This document shows, piece by piece, positions 8,499 to 18,300 of a DNA stretch of 64,000 nt. The stretch spans positions 1 through 64,000 of the forward strand of contig JANSWS010000001.1 in the NCBI GenBank assembly GCA_024743355.1, written 5' to 3'. Position 1 is the first letter of the stretch; every line of letters starts with the position of its first letter. Made by a program: the position numbers and the translations under genes. The notes under the pieces were generated by a model. It made no database searches, was not told the origin of the DNA, and saw only the letters and a program-made list of their open reading frames with translations. The stretch comes from a bacterium (GTDB taxonomy: Bacteria > Planctomycetota > Planctomycetia > Pirellulales > Pirellulaceae).

Positions 8499-9342
8499 TG
8501 GGTCTCTTCTCGATTGGTATTCAGGATAACGTGGACCATGGACTCTCGACCCAATGCTGGATCGATTTCGTTTGGGGGAAAGCCCTGGATGAATTGATAC
8601 CTTGAGCGGCTCGAGGCAAACTTTCATCGCCACCAAACCCAGGTCCGATGAAGGAATCCACGAGCTGCAATAGGAACCGGTTTAAACGGAAGAACTGTGG
8701 ACGCCGGTCCCAACAGCACCCCTGTTCATTGCCTGCAACCCGGCTCGTCAGAAACTTGCCCCGACAATGGGTTACCATCGCTCCATCCCAGGGCAGAAAC
8801 CCCAATTTCTGATGGGCTGCAATGTTCAGATGACTTGCGAAGGTACACGGCGGAAAACGCACGGTATAGCGCAGTTCGTGGGTGCGAGGATACCCTTTAC
8901 GGGTGATTTAGGCAATCGGCTCGGCTGGCTGAAGGACAGGCCCGCCAACTTACCGCTCGGCACAGCAACCCCGCAACCAAGCGAGCGGCTCCCCGAACTG
9001 GTCCCGAAACCGGACCCTCGAGAGTGAAGGACGAGAGGTCGAAACCGCTGTGGGACCAAACCTGAACACAATGGATGGCCCTGCTGGCGTTAAGACTATA
9101 CGCCCTCGATAATTCCCGGTAAGCTTTTGCGTTCTGGCTGCCTGGCAGCTGACAGCTTGGTGCACCCCCATTTTTGGCGTCGCCCCAGCCATTGCGACAT
9201 CGGGTTTCGAGCTTCTGACCAAGTTGTATTGGGTGCAGGTTCTGCGGATACCGGGTTGGCAAATCTCGCAGATCTGCCACTAAAATACGGGCAGCCAGAT
9301 CGAAACCAGAATTTAACCGAAATCACCAGGAGTATTTGGGTA
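8499..9342. other. Non-coding gap, 844 bp
   Basis: No convincing reading frame on either strand. GCTGCC-T-GGCAGC near 9137 is a short inverted repeat. TTGGCA and TAAAAT near 9256-9286, 19 bp apart, could be a promoter for the acyl carrier protein. Otherwise nothing recognised. Confidence 0.35.
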
Positions 9343-9594
9343 ATGGGTCCAGCGGAAATCCGGGACGAGATCATCGACATCTTGAGCGAGATTGCTCCTG
9401 ACGAAGATTTGAGCGATTTGGATGACGAGAAGTCCTTCCGTGAGCAGATGGAACTGGACAGCATGGATTTTCTCGACATCGTCATGGAACTTCGAAAACG
9501 CCATCGGGTCCAGATTCCGGAAGAGGAATATGGTGAGTTGGCCAGCATGTCCAGCACAGTTCGCTATCTTGAGCCCAAAATGGCGGACATTTAG
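9343..9594 (+). CDS. Acyl carrier protein
   Basis: An 83-residue acidic helical protein with the phosphopantetheine site LDSMDF (Ser40). It carries growing acyl chains as thioesters. An AGGAG precedes the ATG by about 10 nt. It differs from a standard AcpP (SMDFLDIVMELRKRHRVQIPEEEYGELASM rather than the classic pattern), suggesting a dedicated carrier. It is followed after 61 bp by a desaturase-like oxidoreductase on the same strand, so the two probably act in one lipid or polyene pathway. Confidence 0.85.
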   Translation: MGPAEIRDEIIDILSEIAPDEDLSDLDDEKSFREQMELDSMDFLDIVMELRKRHRVQIPEEEYGELASMSSTVRYLEPKMADI

Positions 9595-9655
9595 AACCAC
9601 CGCCGAGCTTGCAATGCCAGTTTGGGAGCTTGCTTGACTTCCATGAATTCGGAGC

Positions 9656-11059
9656 ATGCCTGCCGATATGTATGACACGATCATTATCGGTGCTGGGATG
9701 TCAGGGCTAGCCGCTGGAATTCGGTTGGCTCATTACGATCAGAAGGTCTGTATTCTTGAAAAGCACTGGACCATCGGCGGACTCAACTCTTTTTACCGTC
9801 TAGCGGGGAGAGATTTTGATGTTGGCTTACATGCGGTAACCAACTTCACACCCCCAGGAACCAAGAAGGGTCCGCTCGCGCGTCTTCTGCGACAACTGCG
9901 ATTCAAGTGGGAAGATTTCGAGTTGTCGCCCCAATTGGGATCAGCTATCGCGTTTCCCGGTGTGCGTCTCGGCTTTACCAATGACATTGATTTCCTGAGA
10001 AGTGAAATCAGACGAGCCTTCCCCGGTGAAGTTGATAACTTTGAACGCATGCTGACTCTCTTGGCCGACTACGACGATCTAAACCAGGACAATTTCGGAG
10101 GCTCGGCACGGGAGTTTCTGCAAGACACCCTGGGAGACGCCTTGCTGATCGAGATGCTGCTTTGTCCCCTGATGTGGTACGGCAATGCACGGCAAGACGA
10201 TATGGACTTCGGCCAATTCTGCATCATGTTCCGCAGCATCTTTCTGGAGGGATTCGCCCGCCCCTACAAAGGAGTTCGCTTAATCCTTAAACACTTGGTG
10301 CGACGCTTTCGTGCCTTGGGAGGCGAACTGAAACTGCGGAGCGGTGTTGAGCGTATTCAGACCGATGGCGATAGGGCACTCGGGGTGATTCTGGAAGACG
10401 GAACTGTTATTGAAGGCAAACGCATTCTCTCCAGTGCCGGAATCATTGAAACTCAGCGTCTTTGCGATGACCTGACGGAACAGGCGATCGACCGCTCCGG
10501 ACAGCTGACCTTTATCGAGTCGATATCTGTTCTGGACAGGCAACCCAAGGAGCTTGGATTCGGCGACACCATTGTCTTCTTCAATGACAGCGACAAATTT
10601 CATTGGCAGCGTCCCGAGTCTTCTCTCTGTGACACACGCACGGGAGTCATCTGCAGCCCTAACAACTATGCGTATCCCAATGATCTCGGACAGCTCGACG
10701 AAGGTGTCATCCGCCTGACGACGATTGCGGATTTCGACTCCTGGAGCGGGCTGGATGATGCGGAATACCAGCGGCAAAAGATGTGGTGGTACGATCGCAG
10801 CGTGGCCTCGGCCGTAAGATTCATGCCGGATTTTCGAGGTCATGTCATCGCCACCGATATTTTTACTCCCAAAACCATTCGCCGCTTTACTTCGCATCAG
10901 AACGGTGCCGTTTACGGAGCTCCGGACAAGAAACTGGATGGCACCACGCATCTGCGGAACCTCTTTCTGTGCGGTACGGACCAGGGCTTCGTCGGAATTA
11001 TTGGAGCCATTGTCAGCGGCATCTCGATGGCCAACATGCACTGCTTGCGTGACGTCTAG
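9656..11059 (+). CDS. FAD-dependent oxidoreductase, phytoene desaturase-like
   Basis: A 467-residue flavoprotein. The N-terminal dinucleotide-binding motif IIIGAGMSGLAAG is followed by the second glycine cluster (EKHWTIGGLNSFY), and the C-terminus has the matching flavin region NLFLCGTDQGFVGIIGA. The overall plan is that of the carotenoid/phytoene desaturase and retinol saturase family. It lies directly downstream of an acyl carrier protein, so an ACP-bound or lipid substrate is more likely than a carotenoid; no crtB or other carotenoid gene is present. The start at 9656 is uncertain: a second in-frame ATG follows at 9668. Confidence 0.75.
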   Translation: MPADMYDTIIIGAGMSGLAAGIRLAHYDQKVCILEKHWTIGGLNSFYRLAGRDFDVGLHAVTNFTPPGTKKGPLARLLRQLRFKWEDFELSPQLGSAIAFPGVRLGFTNDIDFLRSEIRRAFPGEVDNFERMLTLLADYDDLNQDNFGGSAREFLQDTLGDALLIEMLLCPLMWYGNARQDDMDFGQFCIMFRSIFLEGFARPYKGVRLILKHLVRRFRALGGELKLRSGVERIQTDGDRALGVILEDGTVIEGKRILSSAGIIETQRLCDDLTEQAIDRSGQLTFIESISVLDRQPKELGFGDTIVFFNDSDKFHWQRPESSLCDTRTGVICSPNNYAYPNDLGQLDEGVIRLTTIADFDSWSGLDDAEYQRQKMWWYDRSVASAVRFMPDFRGHVIATDIFTPKTIRRFTSHQNGAVYGAPDKKLDGTTHLRNLFLCGTDQGFVGIIGAIVSGISMANMHCLRDV

Positions 11060-11682
11060 CCAGCATCTTGCGAGGCAACGCTGCGCCGCGATGGCGGCTC
11101 CCAGTTGCGTTGCTTCCCATCGCCATTCCGCCTTCAGCGAAATGCAGGCAGCCGGAATGCGAGTCAGCGATTCCACCCTGTTCCTCAGACGAATCCGAAG
11201 AATCGCTACCTTCGCTCGTCAACATCTCACAGAATCTTCTTGACACTCTTCGGAATTGACCCATGTTTCAGGGTGAGTCTCATGCCGACGAGGGGACTCC
11301 CAGAAAGACAATTTCATCTTTTCGGCCTTCTGGCCAACAGGACTCTAGGCCAGTTCGACCGAGAAAGGCAAACCGATTGCGAAATCGGGACGCAAAGTCA
11401 CGGGTCTCACGCAGATAGCCGGACTGCCGAAGCTGAAACTGAGCGTTGAAAACCAAAACGATGTGGCGTGTGAAATCGCTCCATCAGTGATTATGAATCG
11501 AGTCCTGGTGTTAACGAGCGGTCCCTGCCCATGCAAAGGCGCTATGCATGCGGGCACAAGCCGATCCGTTGCACCCCGCGCGTAACGGGATTCTTGGCCC
11601 ACGAGCTCAATGGAACTCGCCAAGCTCCCTGGCACAACAAATCCCAGTCCTGGCTGTCGTTGAACATGCCCGAAAGGACGCG
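11060..11682. other. Non-coding gap before the chemosensory operon, 623 bp
   Basis: Short frames only, none with family-like sequence. It must contain the promoter of the ten-gene operon starting at 11683, but no clear -35/-10 pair or sigma-54 site was found by eye. Confidence 0.35.
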
Positions 11683-12048
11683 ATGAATACTGAACAATTG
11701 AATGCACTGAGCAGCTCACTGCAGCAGTTCGCCGCGCGTACCCAAGAGCGACTGCGGATTTTGCGCACAGCGACGCAAGAACTAGAGAAGCGTGCGATTA
11801 TCGAACAGCAAGTCATTCCATCAGTTCAGGAAAATCCCCAGGAGCAGTTGACTAGAACCGGCCTCTCACATTCGCCTGCTCACAGCCCAGCTGTGAACGC
11901 CAGCCAGCAAGCGGAAAAAACTGAACTTGATCCGCGGTCAACGACTTCGGACACAGCCCGGCGATCCGCCGCCCCAAACGGGCAGGCCACACACGATCGA
12001 ATTGAAGCCATCAAGAAGCGGCTAGCGGCTCAAACCAGAAACTCTTGA
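11683..12048 (+). CDS. Small coiled-coil protein, first gene of the chemosensory operon
   Basis: Not recognised. 121 residues: an N-terminal heptad-rich helix (residues 1-45, LQQFAARTQERLRILRTATQELEKR), a Pro/Ser/Gln-rich middle, and a short basic C-terminal helix (DRIEAIKKRLAAQTR). AAGGA precedes the ATG. It lies 21 bp before cheW, so it is probably translated with it and may be a coupling or scaffold factor. The role is inferred from position only. Confidence 0.6.
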   Translation: MNTEQLNALSSSLQQFAARTQERLRILRTATQELEKRAIIEQQVIPSVQENPQEQLTRTGLSHSPAHSPAVNASQQAEKTELDPRSTTSDTARRSAAPNGQATHDRIEAIKKRLAAQTRNS

Positions 12049-12069
12049 TTCCTGGACACTCTGAGCAAT

Positions 12070-12573
12070 ATGAATCTACAAACACTTGGTCGCAAATCTG
12101 CAACCTCACCAGTCAATGAGCCGGACATAGCGTCTGACAAGCACTGCGTCTTCCGCTGTGGGGAAATATGGTTCTCTGTTCCTGCGATTTCAGTTCGCGA
12201 GATCGTCATGACGCCTGAACTGGTGGCCGTGCCTGATTGCCATGAGGCTCTGGCTGGACTCTGCCATCTCCGCAGTGACTTTATTCCAGTCGTTACCTTG
12301 CAGTCGCTGCTTGATTCAGCGGCTTCCATCGCCAATGACAATTCCTCTTGCCTGTTGGTCTTCGACCATGCTTGCCCGTGGGCTTTGCTCATATCCGGAT
12401 CAGCCGGCTTGGAAGCGATCGAAACCATCGTTTCCCAGGACTCCCGCTCGGATCATGACCACAGTGTGGTCATTGGGACCGCAATGTTTCGAGATCGCAT
12501 CGTTCGTGTACTGAACCCCAACGCTTTATTGGCCAAGGCCCAGCAGGCCTTCGAAGGACACTGGAACTACTAA
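12070..12573 (+). CDS. cheW: CheW-like coupling protein
   Basis: 167 residues with the CheW SH3-like fold: an N-terminal extension, then KHCVFRCGEIWFSVPAISVREIV, which matches the usual start of CheW domains, a central GLCHLRSDFIPVVTL strand pair where CheW has G-x-x-x-LRG-x-x-x-PV-x-DL, and the final IGTAMFRDRIVRVLNPNALL. It links receptors to CheA at the inner membrane. Spacing to the receptor gene is 45 bp. Confidence 0.8.
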   Translation: MNLQTLGRKSATSPVNEPDIASDKHCVFRCGEIWFSVPAISVREIVMTPELVAVPDCHEALAGLCHLRSDFIPVVTLQSLLDSAASIANDNSSCLLVFDHACPWALLISGSAGLEAIETIVSQDSRSDHDHSVVIGTAMFRDRIVRVLNPNALLAKAQQAFEGHWNY

Positions 12574-12618
12574 ACAACGATAACGCTTCGTTCAGCCCAA
12601 ACAAAAAGCGAGAGAGCC

Positions 12619-13959
12619 TTGGAACTACGAACATTCTTTTTGATGACGCATTTCGTCGTTGCGGCGATATCAGCCTGCGGATTGGCCGCAGCAATGTTGC
12701 TGGAGAGCGCGTGGGGAATGGTGATCGGATTTGCGCTCTCCGCTATTTCAGCCGTGATTGCATCCATAGTTTCCACCCTGAAAATGCGTCGCGTTTTCTC
12801 TGTTCTTAACGGGACCATGTCGGGAGAGCAGGATTCCGCCAGCCAGCGTGTGGGCTTTCGAGAAGCGGACGAACTGGCCAGACAGTTGGCTGCTACCGCT
12901 CGCCACTGGGAGTCCATCGCTGCCAATACGCGTGACCAAAGCAGTGAATTCCAGGCAATGCTGGCCCTGCTGGATCTGCAGGGTCAGGGCGAAGCCAGCA
13001 ATCGACAACTGAAAGCCGCTATTAAAAACCTGGGCCAGGCCATGCACGCTCATCTGACGCAAATTGAGCAAGGGGCCCACGAGATGGAACATCTTGCCAA
13101 AGCGATGGCTGAAAACTCAGACGCCCAAGGCAATGCCGTCATTAAGACCACCGCCTACATTGAACAGCTCTCCACCACCATCGACTCGGTTAACGGAGGC
13201 GCCGAGGCCGCACAGCAAACACTGCAAACAGCCAGCGAGTCGGCTGCCTCCGCCCTGCGTTTGATCGATCAACTCCATCAGGGAATGCAGCGTGTCCAAG
13301 CCGAAACCCAAAGTTGCGAGAAGAAACTCAAAGGTCTGTGTGACCCGACACGCCAGATCAGCGCCATCGTCGGCTCCATTAGTGACATCGCCGCCAGGAC
13401 CAACCTGCTGGCACTGAATGCCTCCATCGAATCGATCCGCGCAGGCGAACATGGTCGAGGCTTCGCGATAGTCGCGGAGGAGGTTCGCAATCTCTCCGAA
13501 CAAGCCGCTGATGCAACTCGCGAAATCACCAATCTGCTGGATGCCATGCAACTGGCGACTCAAGAATCCATTCGCGGAATCGTGCGTGAGCGAGAACAAG
13601 TCGAAACCGAATTGCAACGCGCCTCCGACGCCGAACATTCGTTGCGCAAAATCGCGCAACTAGGAAATCAGACCCGTGCCCTGGAGCAAATCGCGGACTC
13701 ATCGAGCCAACAACTGCAGCTCGCCCAGGACGTAATCTCAGCCATTGAACAGCTCTCCGGATTGGCCAAAGCCAATCGCGGACACGCCGAGAGTATTGGC
13801 TGGACGGCCAAAAAACTAACGGACGTAAATCCACAGCTCGGGCAGAAGCTGGAAAGACTCAACGAGCGCCGAGGAGGCAGTGGCGGTGATGCCACGACTG
13901 CCCCACTCATTCCTGTTTCCACTCCGCTCCCCACGGCAGATTTGACAACCATCGGCTAG
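12619..13959 (+). CDS. Methyl-accepting chemotaxis-type receptor without a sensory loop
   Basis: 446 residues. Two membrane helices (about residues 10-28 and 31-53) are separated by only a few residues, so there is no periplasmic sensor domain. The rest is a long cytoplasmic coiled coil with the highly conserved receptor tip ([20 protein letters not shown], then [14 protein letters not shown]) around residues 255-300. No HAMP domain is obvious. The start is a TTG at 12619 after AGAGAG; an ATG at 12643 is the alternative. No cheR or cheB is in the operon. It probably senses a membrane, cytoplasmic or protein-partner signal. Confidence 0.85.
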   Translation: MELRTFFLMTHFVVAAISACGLAAAMLLESAWGMVIGFALSAISAVIASIVSTLKMRRVFSVLNGTMSGEQDSASQRVGFREADELARQLAATARHWESIAANTRDQSSEFQAMLALLDLQGQGEASNRQLKAAIKNLGQAMHAHLTQIEQGAHEMEHLAKAMAENSDAQGNAVIKTTAYIEQLSTTIDSVNGGAEAAQQTLQTASESAASALRLIDQLHQGMQRVQAETQSCEKKLKGLCDPTRQISAIVGSISDIAARTNLLALNASIESIRAGEHGRGFAIVAEEVRNLSEQAADATREITNLLDAMQLATQESIRGIVREREQVETELQRASDAEHSLRKIAQLGNQTRALEQIADSSSQQLQLAQDVISAIEQLSGLAKANRGHAESIGWTAKKLTDVNPQLGQKLERLNERRGGSGGDATTAPLIPVSTPLPTADLTTIG

Positions 13960-13969
13960 AGGCGCCCAG

Positions 13970-16708
13970 ATGAGCTCCGATTCCATCCAACCCGATCACG
14001 AGCCGGCGGACACGCTTGCTTGGAAAGAAGCCACCGAGGCAATTTCTGTGGTCTGCAATGCCGCAGAGGCACATCCAAGTCTGCTTGAGTTTACCGATCT
14101 GCTGAGCAATCTCATTCAGCTACACGAAAGCCTCGAGGAGAGCCAGGCTTCCGACGCGCAGCAACTTGCGGGTTTAATCTGCGATTGTACCCGTGAGTTG
14201 CGTCATGCGATCGACTCGGAAGGTCACGACTTTCAACAGATCGATGCCTTGAGTGATCAAGCTATCAACCAGTGGGGTGAGCACCTGCTCGAAATGCGAG
14301 AAGGTGCCGACTATCTGGACGACGCAGCCTGGGAATTTGCTGACGCAATGCAGGGCAGCGAAAGCACTGCCGAGGAAGGCAGTGAATTAGCCGCACCTTC
14401 GGCCGATGCTATCCAAGCCCTGCTCGATCAACTTGGCACTGCCCTAGAGCCATCGGGAAACGCCGTTCAAGCTGCCGACAATTCATCTCATGGATCCAGT
14501 CCAGAACGGGGACAACCCGTTACCTGCGGTTCGACTGAGACCGACACCCCCACGCAGGATCGCCCGGAGCTGGAGCCCGAGTTGCGTGAGGCATTTTTAG
14601 ATGATGCCTCCAGCTGTCTGGCCGCCATGGAGGCAGCCCTGCTGAGGATTGAGAAGAATCCCCAGGATCTGGAATCCTTGACACAGATCCTGCGAGAATT
14701 GCACACCCTGAAGGGCGCATCGGGCAGCGTCGGCATGATGGCTCTGGCCGAACAAATCCATCAACTAGAAGACCGCTTACGCGACGAGCAGACAGCCGGT
14801 CGCGTACCCTCCATTGACGACTTGCTCCGCAGCGTCGACGAGATTCGCGTTCAGATCAGTTGCCTCAGCCCAAAGCAGGAACCGCAGCAACAACAAAACT
14901 CGGTGGTGGACGCTGTGGCCTCGCTGCCAAAGCTATCCGATTTCTCAGCCGATGACGACAGCGACGAGCTGGTGCGTGTCAGAACCTCGCAACTCAATCG
15001 GCTGATGGATATGCTTGCGGAGTTGGTGATGCTGCGGAACCAGCGGGAAACCGAACTGGCCGACTTGCAATCCGTTTATCACGAGCTGGTGACCAGTGTT
15101 TCGCATATGCGAATGCTGAGCAATGATGGCGAATGGCATGCCGACCAAACTCGCTCGCTGCAGCTATCGGAGGTTGCCAATGATGTGATGGAAGCCGCGC
15201 AAGGCCTGCGCGACTGCATGCGTCCATTCGTGGAAGGAAACGCCGCTGTCTCGCGTTTCATTCGTCAGTTCCGCCAAGAACTCGTCGCCCTTCGCAGAAC
15301 GCCGGTCTCCGGACTATTCCGGCGATTGCAGCGCGTCGTTCGAGATGCGGCCCGCACAGAATCCAAACAAGTCCGATTGGAGATTCATGGGGGAGAAGCC
15401 GGTATCGAACGCGCTCTTCAGCAACGACTGTACGAACCGTTGCTGCACATATTGCGGAACTCCGTAGGACACGGAATTGAGCCCGCGGACGTTCGACTTC
15501 AGGCCGGCAAGCCCGCCGAAGGCGTCATCCTGCTGACCGCGAAGTCCGGAACAGATCATTTCACCATCGAAGTTCGCGACGATGGGCGAGGACTTGACTA
15601 TGAAGCCATCCGCAGACGCGGAGTCGAAAAAGGCTTGCTCAGCCCTCATCAGTCTGCTTCTCAAGAGCAACTTTCCCAATTGATCTTCCACCCAGGTTTC
15701 TCCACCCGCGAAGCTGCCAATCAAGTGGGCGGACGAGGCGTTGGAATGGACGTGGTGGCAACAACTCTGAAACGGATGCATGGCTGGCTGACCGTCGAAT
15801 CACAGCCCGGCGTCGGCACCCGTATCAAACTCAACTTTCCGCTCCCCTCCGCGATTCAGCACGCAATGGTCTTCCGCTGTGGACGGCAGCTGTTTGCCAT
15901 CCCCATGGAGTCCGTGCTGGCCACCGGTAAAGCCGCGCAGGACATTCCCAGAATCGATTTTGCGCAATTGCTGAGTCAGTCGCCGGATCCGACAAACCGA
16001 CGCAGCATGGCCATCGTGGTAGCCCAGGAGACGGCTGAAATCGAAGGCGATGGATTGCAGAAGCTTGCGCTTCTGGTCGACGAAGTGATCGGCCCCGAGG
16101 AATTGGTGGTTCGGCCTCTGCCGACCCTGCTCAAGAACCATCCGTACTGCGTTGGTGCCACTCTGGCCGGTACCGGACAGACTGTGTTGCTGTTGGATTC
16201 GCGTCGTGTACTGCAAGCCCGTCCGGAACCACTTGACAGTCTGTTCCTAGAGAGCAGCGAATTGCCCAACGACAACAAAGCCGATGATGCTCGTCAATTG
16301 CATGTGCTGGTCGTCGACGACTCCTTGAGTGCCAGAAAAAGGGTGGTGCGTTCGCTAAGTCGCTACCCTTTGAAAATCACCGAAGCCACCCATGGCACGC
16401 AGGCGATGGAACTCATGATGCAACACCGATTCGCTGCGGTATTCAGCGACCTGGAAATGCCCCACATGGATGGCTTGGAGCTCTTGGCTGAAATTCAATC
16501 GGGTGATCCGAAGCTGGCCTTGCCAGTGGTCATTATCAGCAGCCGAGCCGAAAGCGAATTCACAGATCGCGCACGCCAATTAGGCGTGGCGAGTTATCTC
16601 ATTAAACCCCTTGCCGATGAAGCCCTCGATTCGGCACTGAACGACATTCCCTCCCTACGTCACTTGGTATCCGAATCATCTTCCAACCGGCTGGAGCAAA
16701 ACTCATGA
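13970..16708 (+). CDS. cheA: Hybrid CheA histidine kinase with receiver domain
   Basis: 912 residues. Order: an N-terminal helical region of unknown type (1-200), an HPt domain with the phospho-His in LRELHTLKGASGSVG (near residue 245), a dimerisation region (330-400), a HATPase domain (N-box HILRNSVGHG near 492; G-box GGRGVGMDVV), a CheW-like domain (about 625-750), and a C-terminal receiver (HVLVVDDSLSARKRV from about 777, phospho-Asp in FSDLEMPHMDG). This is the ChpA/FrzE plan, used for type IV pili, gliding or development rather than simple swimming. It is 10 bp after the receptor gene and overlaps the next gene by 4 bp (ATGA). Confidence 0.92.
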   Translation: MSSDSIQPDHEPADTLAWKEATEAISVVCNAAEAHPSLLEFTDLLSNLIQLHESLEESQASDAQQLAGLICDCTRELRHAIDSEGHDFQQIDALSDQAINQWGEHLLEMREGADYLDDAAWEFADAMQGSESTAEEGSELAAPSADAIQALLDQLGTALEPSGNAVQAADNSSHGSSPERGQPVTCGSTETDTPTQDRPELEPELREAFLDDASSCLAAMEAALLRIEKNPQDLESLTQILRELHTLKGASGSVGMMALAEQIHQLEDRLRDEQTAGRVPSIDDLLRSVDEIRVQISCLSPKQEPQQQQNSVVDAVASLPKLSDFSADDDSDELVRVRTSQLNRLMDMLAELVMLRNQRETELADLQSVYHELVTSVSHMRMLSNDGEWHADQTRSLQLSEVANDVMEAAQGLRDCMRPFVEGNAAVSRFIRQFRQELVALRRTPVSGLFRRLQRVVRDAARTESKQVRLEIHGGEAGIERALQQRLYEPLLHILRNSVGHGIEPADVRLQAGKPAEGVILLTAKSGTDHFTIEVRDDGRGLDYEAIRRRGVEKGLLSPHQSASQEQLSQLIFHPGFSTREAANQVGGRGVGMDVVATTLKRMHGWLTVESQPGVGTRIKLNFPLPSAIQHAMVFRCGRQLFAIPMESVLATGKAAQDIPRIDFAQLLSQSPDPTNRRSMAIVVAQETAEIEGDGLQKLALLVDEVIGPEELVVRPLPTLLKNHPYCVGATLAGTGQTVLLLDSRRVLQARPEPLDSLFLESSELPNDNKADDARQLHVLVVDDSLSARKRVVRSLSRYPLKITEATHGTQAMELMMQHRFAAVFSDLEMPHMDGLELLAEIQSGDPKLALPVVIISSRAESEFTDRARQLGVASYLIKPLADEALDSALNDIPSLRHLVSESSSNRLEQNS

Positions 16709-18300
16709 GTCACAATACGGTTCTCGTTATCGATGATAGCGCAACAATTCGCAAACTAGTTGATACGCACCTAAGTTCGGCAGGCTATCGGGTTGTTCTC
16801 GCCGCCAGTGCCGAGGAAGGTTTGGAATTGGCCCCCAAGGTCCAGCCAGATCTCATTCTCCTAGACCACCAGCTTCCCGGCACTACGGGGCACAATGTTG
16901 CCACGCAGCTGGCTGAATCAGAGACCCTGCGGCATATTCCAGTCGTGATCAGTTCCACGCTGAGAAAAAAGGCGTACGTCGAATACACCGACCTGGATAA
17001 CGTGGTCGACATGCTGCCCAAACCTTACACAGAGGAACTGCTGAAGACGACCGTCGCGAACGCCATTGAAACCGCGGCCATGATCGTGACATCGCAATCA
17101 CAAGGGGGCGCGGTTCCCGAGATCATCAACGCTTTGGACGAACCTGCGTTGACCGGCAACCTGGCTTGCTTTGGCTTGCGTGAGTTGCTGGATTTCCTGA
17201 ACAATGGCCGTAAGGTTGGAGTTCTTGAGGTGGAAGCCGAAGGCACACGGGTTCGAATCCATCTCGAAAAAGGACGCATTCAGGGTGTCTACGCACAAGG
17301 CATCGATCCGGCTCTGGTCGAGCAGATGATCGGACAGCTCCCTCCATCTTTAGCCAGTTTGGCCGCTGTCTTGAAAATGACCATCGGCGGCCGAAACTGT
17401 GCCGAGATTGACGGCTTTGTCCAGTTGCTGGACCAAAAAGTACTCGACCCCAGACTGATGTCGAAACTACTTCGCTTCCAAGCCGCGCAGCTTCTGCGTC
17501 TCGCATTTACACGAGACCTGGTAGCCTTTCGTTTCGAAGTCGGCAACACTGCGAACTCCCTACACAAGACCTTGCCACTCGAAATCAGCTTGCTGGCTCT
17601 GCTGGTTGAAGGAGCCATCTTCGCGGACGAACCGGCAAACCAGCAAGTGAACATCACCTACGTACGTCGAGCCATTCGCGGTCAGAATCTCGACCGGACT
17701 GGACTTTCCGCTCGGCACATGAAAGTGCTCAACGTCCTGACAGATCCCAAAGAACCCGAGGAGCTGGCACAAACCTTGGGTTGGGATATCGATGAAGTGC
17801 ACCAGGTACTGCAGGGATTCGAGTTGGCGGAATTGGTGGAAAGGCGCAAGAACGCGGTCAGCGGACAGTTCGTCGTGTTTGAACCCAATTCCGATCACGC
17901 CCATGACATACGTGAATCGCTGGAAGAGTCGGACAACCGCTATTCCGGTAAAGTCGTACGGGACAAGCTGGCCCTGCAGTTGGTGCTCAAGAGATCCGTC
18001 CCGCACACCTTGGTATTCGCAGGCGATGAACCCACCAGCTGCGATTTGATGCGCCGCATTTTCGCCTCAGATGACCCTCGCGCGGCTCAAATCAAACGTG
18101 TCGTCATGACCAGCCGTCAAGACGTCGACTGGAATGAAGAGTTGGGATTCCATGTAGACGCGACTCTGAACCGACCCTGCGCGGCTGAAAGCCTGTTCCA
18201 GATCATGGATCAGCTGCTTGCTGGGCAGAATACATCCCACGATACGAACACTCACGACCACCAACACGGTGACTACACTGCAGCAGGAGCGGAAGCATGA
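16705..18300 (+). CDS. Response regulator with DUF4388 (PATAN) domain
   Basis: 531 residues. An N-terminal receiver (LVIDDSATIRKLV, phospho-Asp in LILLDHQLPGTTG, Lys in PKPYTEE) is followed by a DUF4388/PATAN-like segment (about residues 148-260: LTGNLACFGLRELLDFLNNG, then GVLEVE). After that come a possible winged-helix stretch (340-390) and a second receiver-like fold at the C-terminus (about 430-510, HTLVFAGDEPTSCDLM). PATAN proteins often take the output of chemosensory arrays and control motility or exopolysaccharide. It overlaps both neighbours by 4 bp, so it is surely co-translated with cheA and is the likely phosphate acceptor. Confidence 0.85.
   Translation: MSHNTVLVIDDSATIRKLVDTHLSSAGYRVVLAASAEEGLELAPKVQPDLILLDHQLPGTTGHNVATQLAESETLRHIPVVISSTLRKKAYVEYTDLDNVVDMLPKPYTEELLKTTVANAIETAAMIVTSQSQGGAVPEIINALDEPALTGNLACFGLRELLDFLNNGRKVGVLEVEAEGTRVRIHLEKGRIQGVYAQGIDPALVEQMIGQLPPSLASLAAVLKMTIGGRNCAEIDGFVQLLDQKVLDPRLMSKLLRFQAAQLLRLAFTRDLVAFRFEVGNTANSLHKTLPLEISLLALLVEGAIFADEPANQQVNITYVRRAIRGQNLDRTGLSARHMKVLNVLTDPKEPEELAQTLGWDIDEVHQVLQGFELAELVERRKNAVSGQFVVFEPNSDHAHDIRESLEESDNRYSGKVVRDKLALQLVLKRSVPHTLVFAGDEPTSCDLMRRIFASDDPRAAQIKRVVMTSRQDVDWNEELGFHVDATLNRPCAAESLFQIMDQLLAGQNTSHDTNTHDHQHGDYTAAGAEA

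Noticed and set aside
10280-11176. 298-codon minus-strand frame over the FAD oxidoreductase
   Set aside because: Antisense shadow of a gene with clear flavoprotein motifs.
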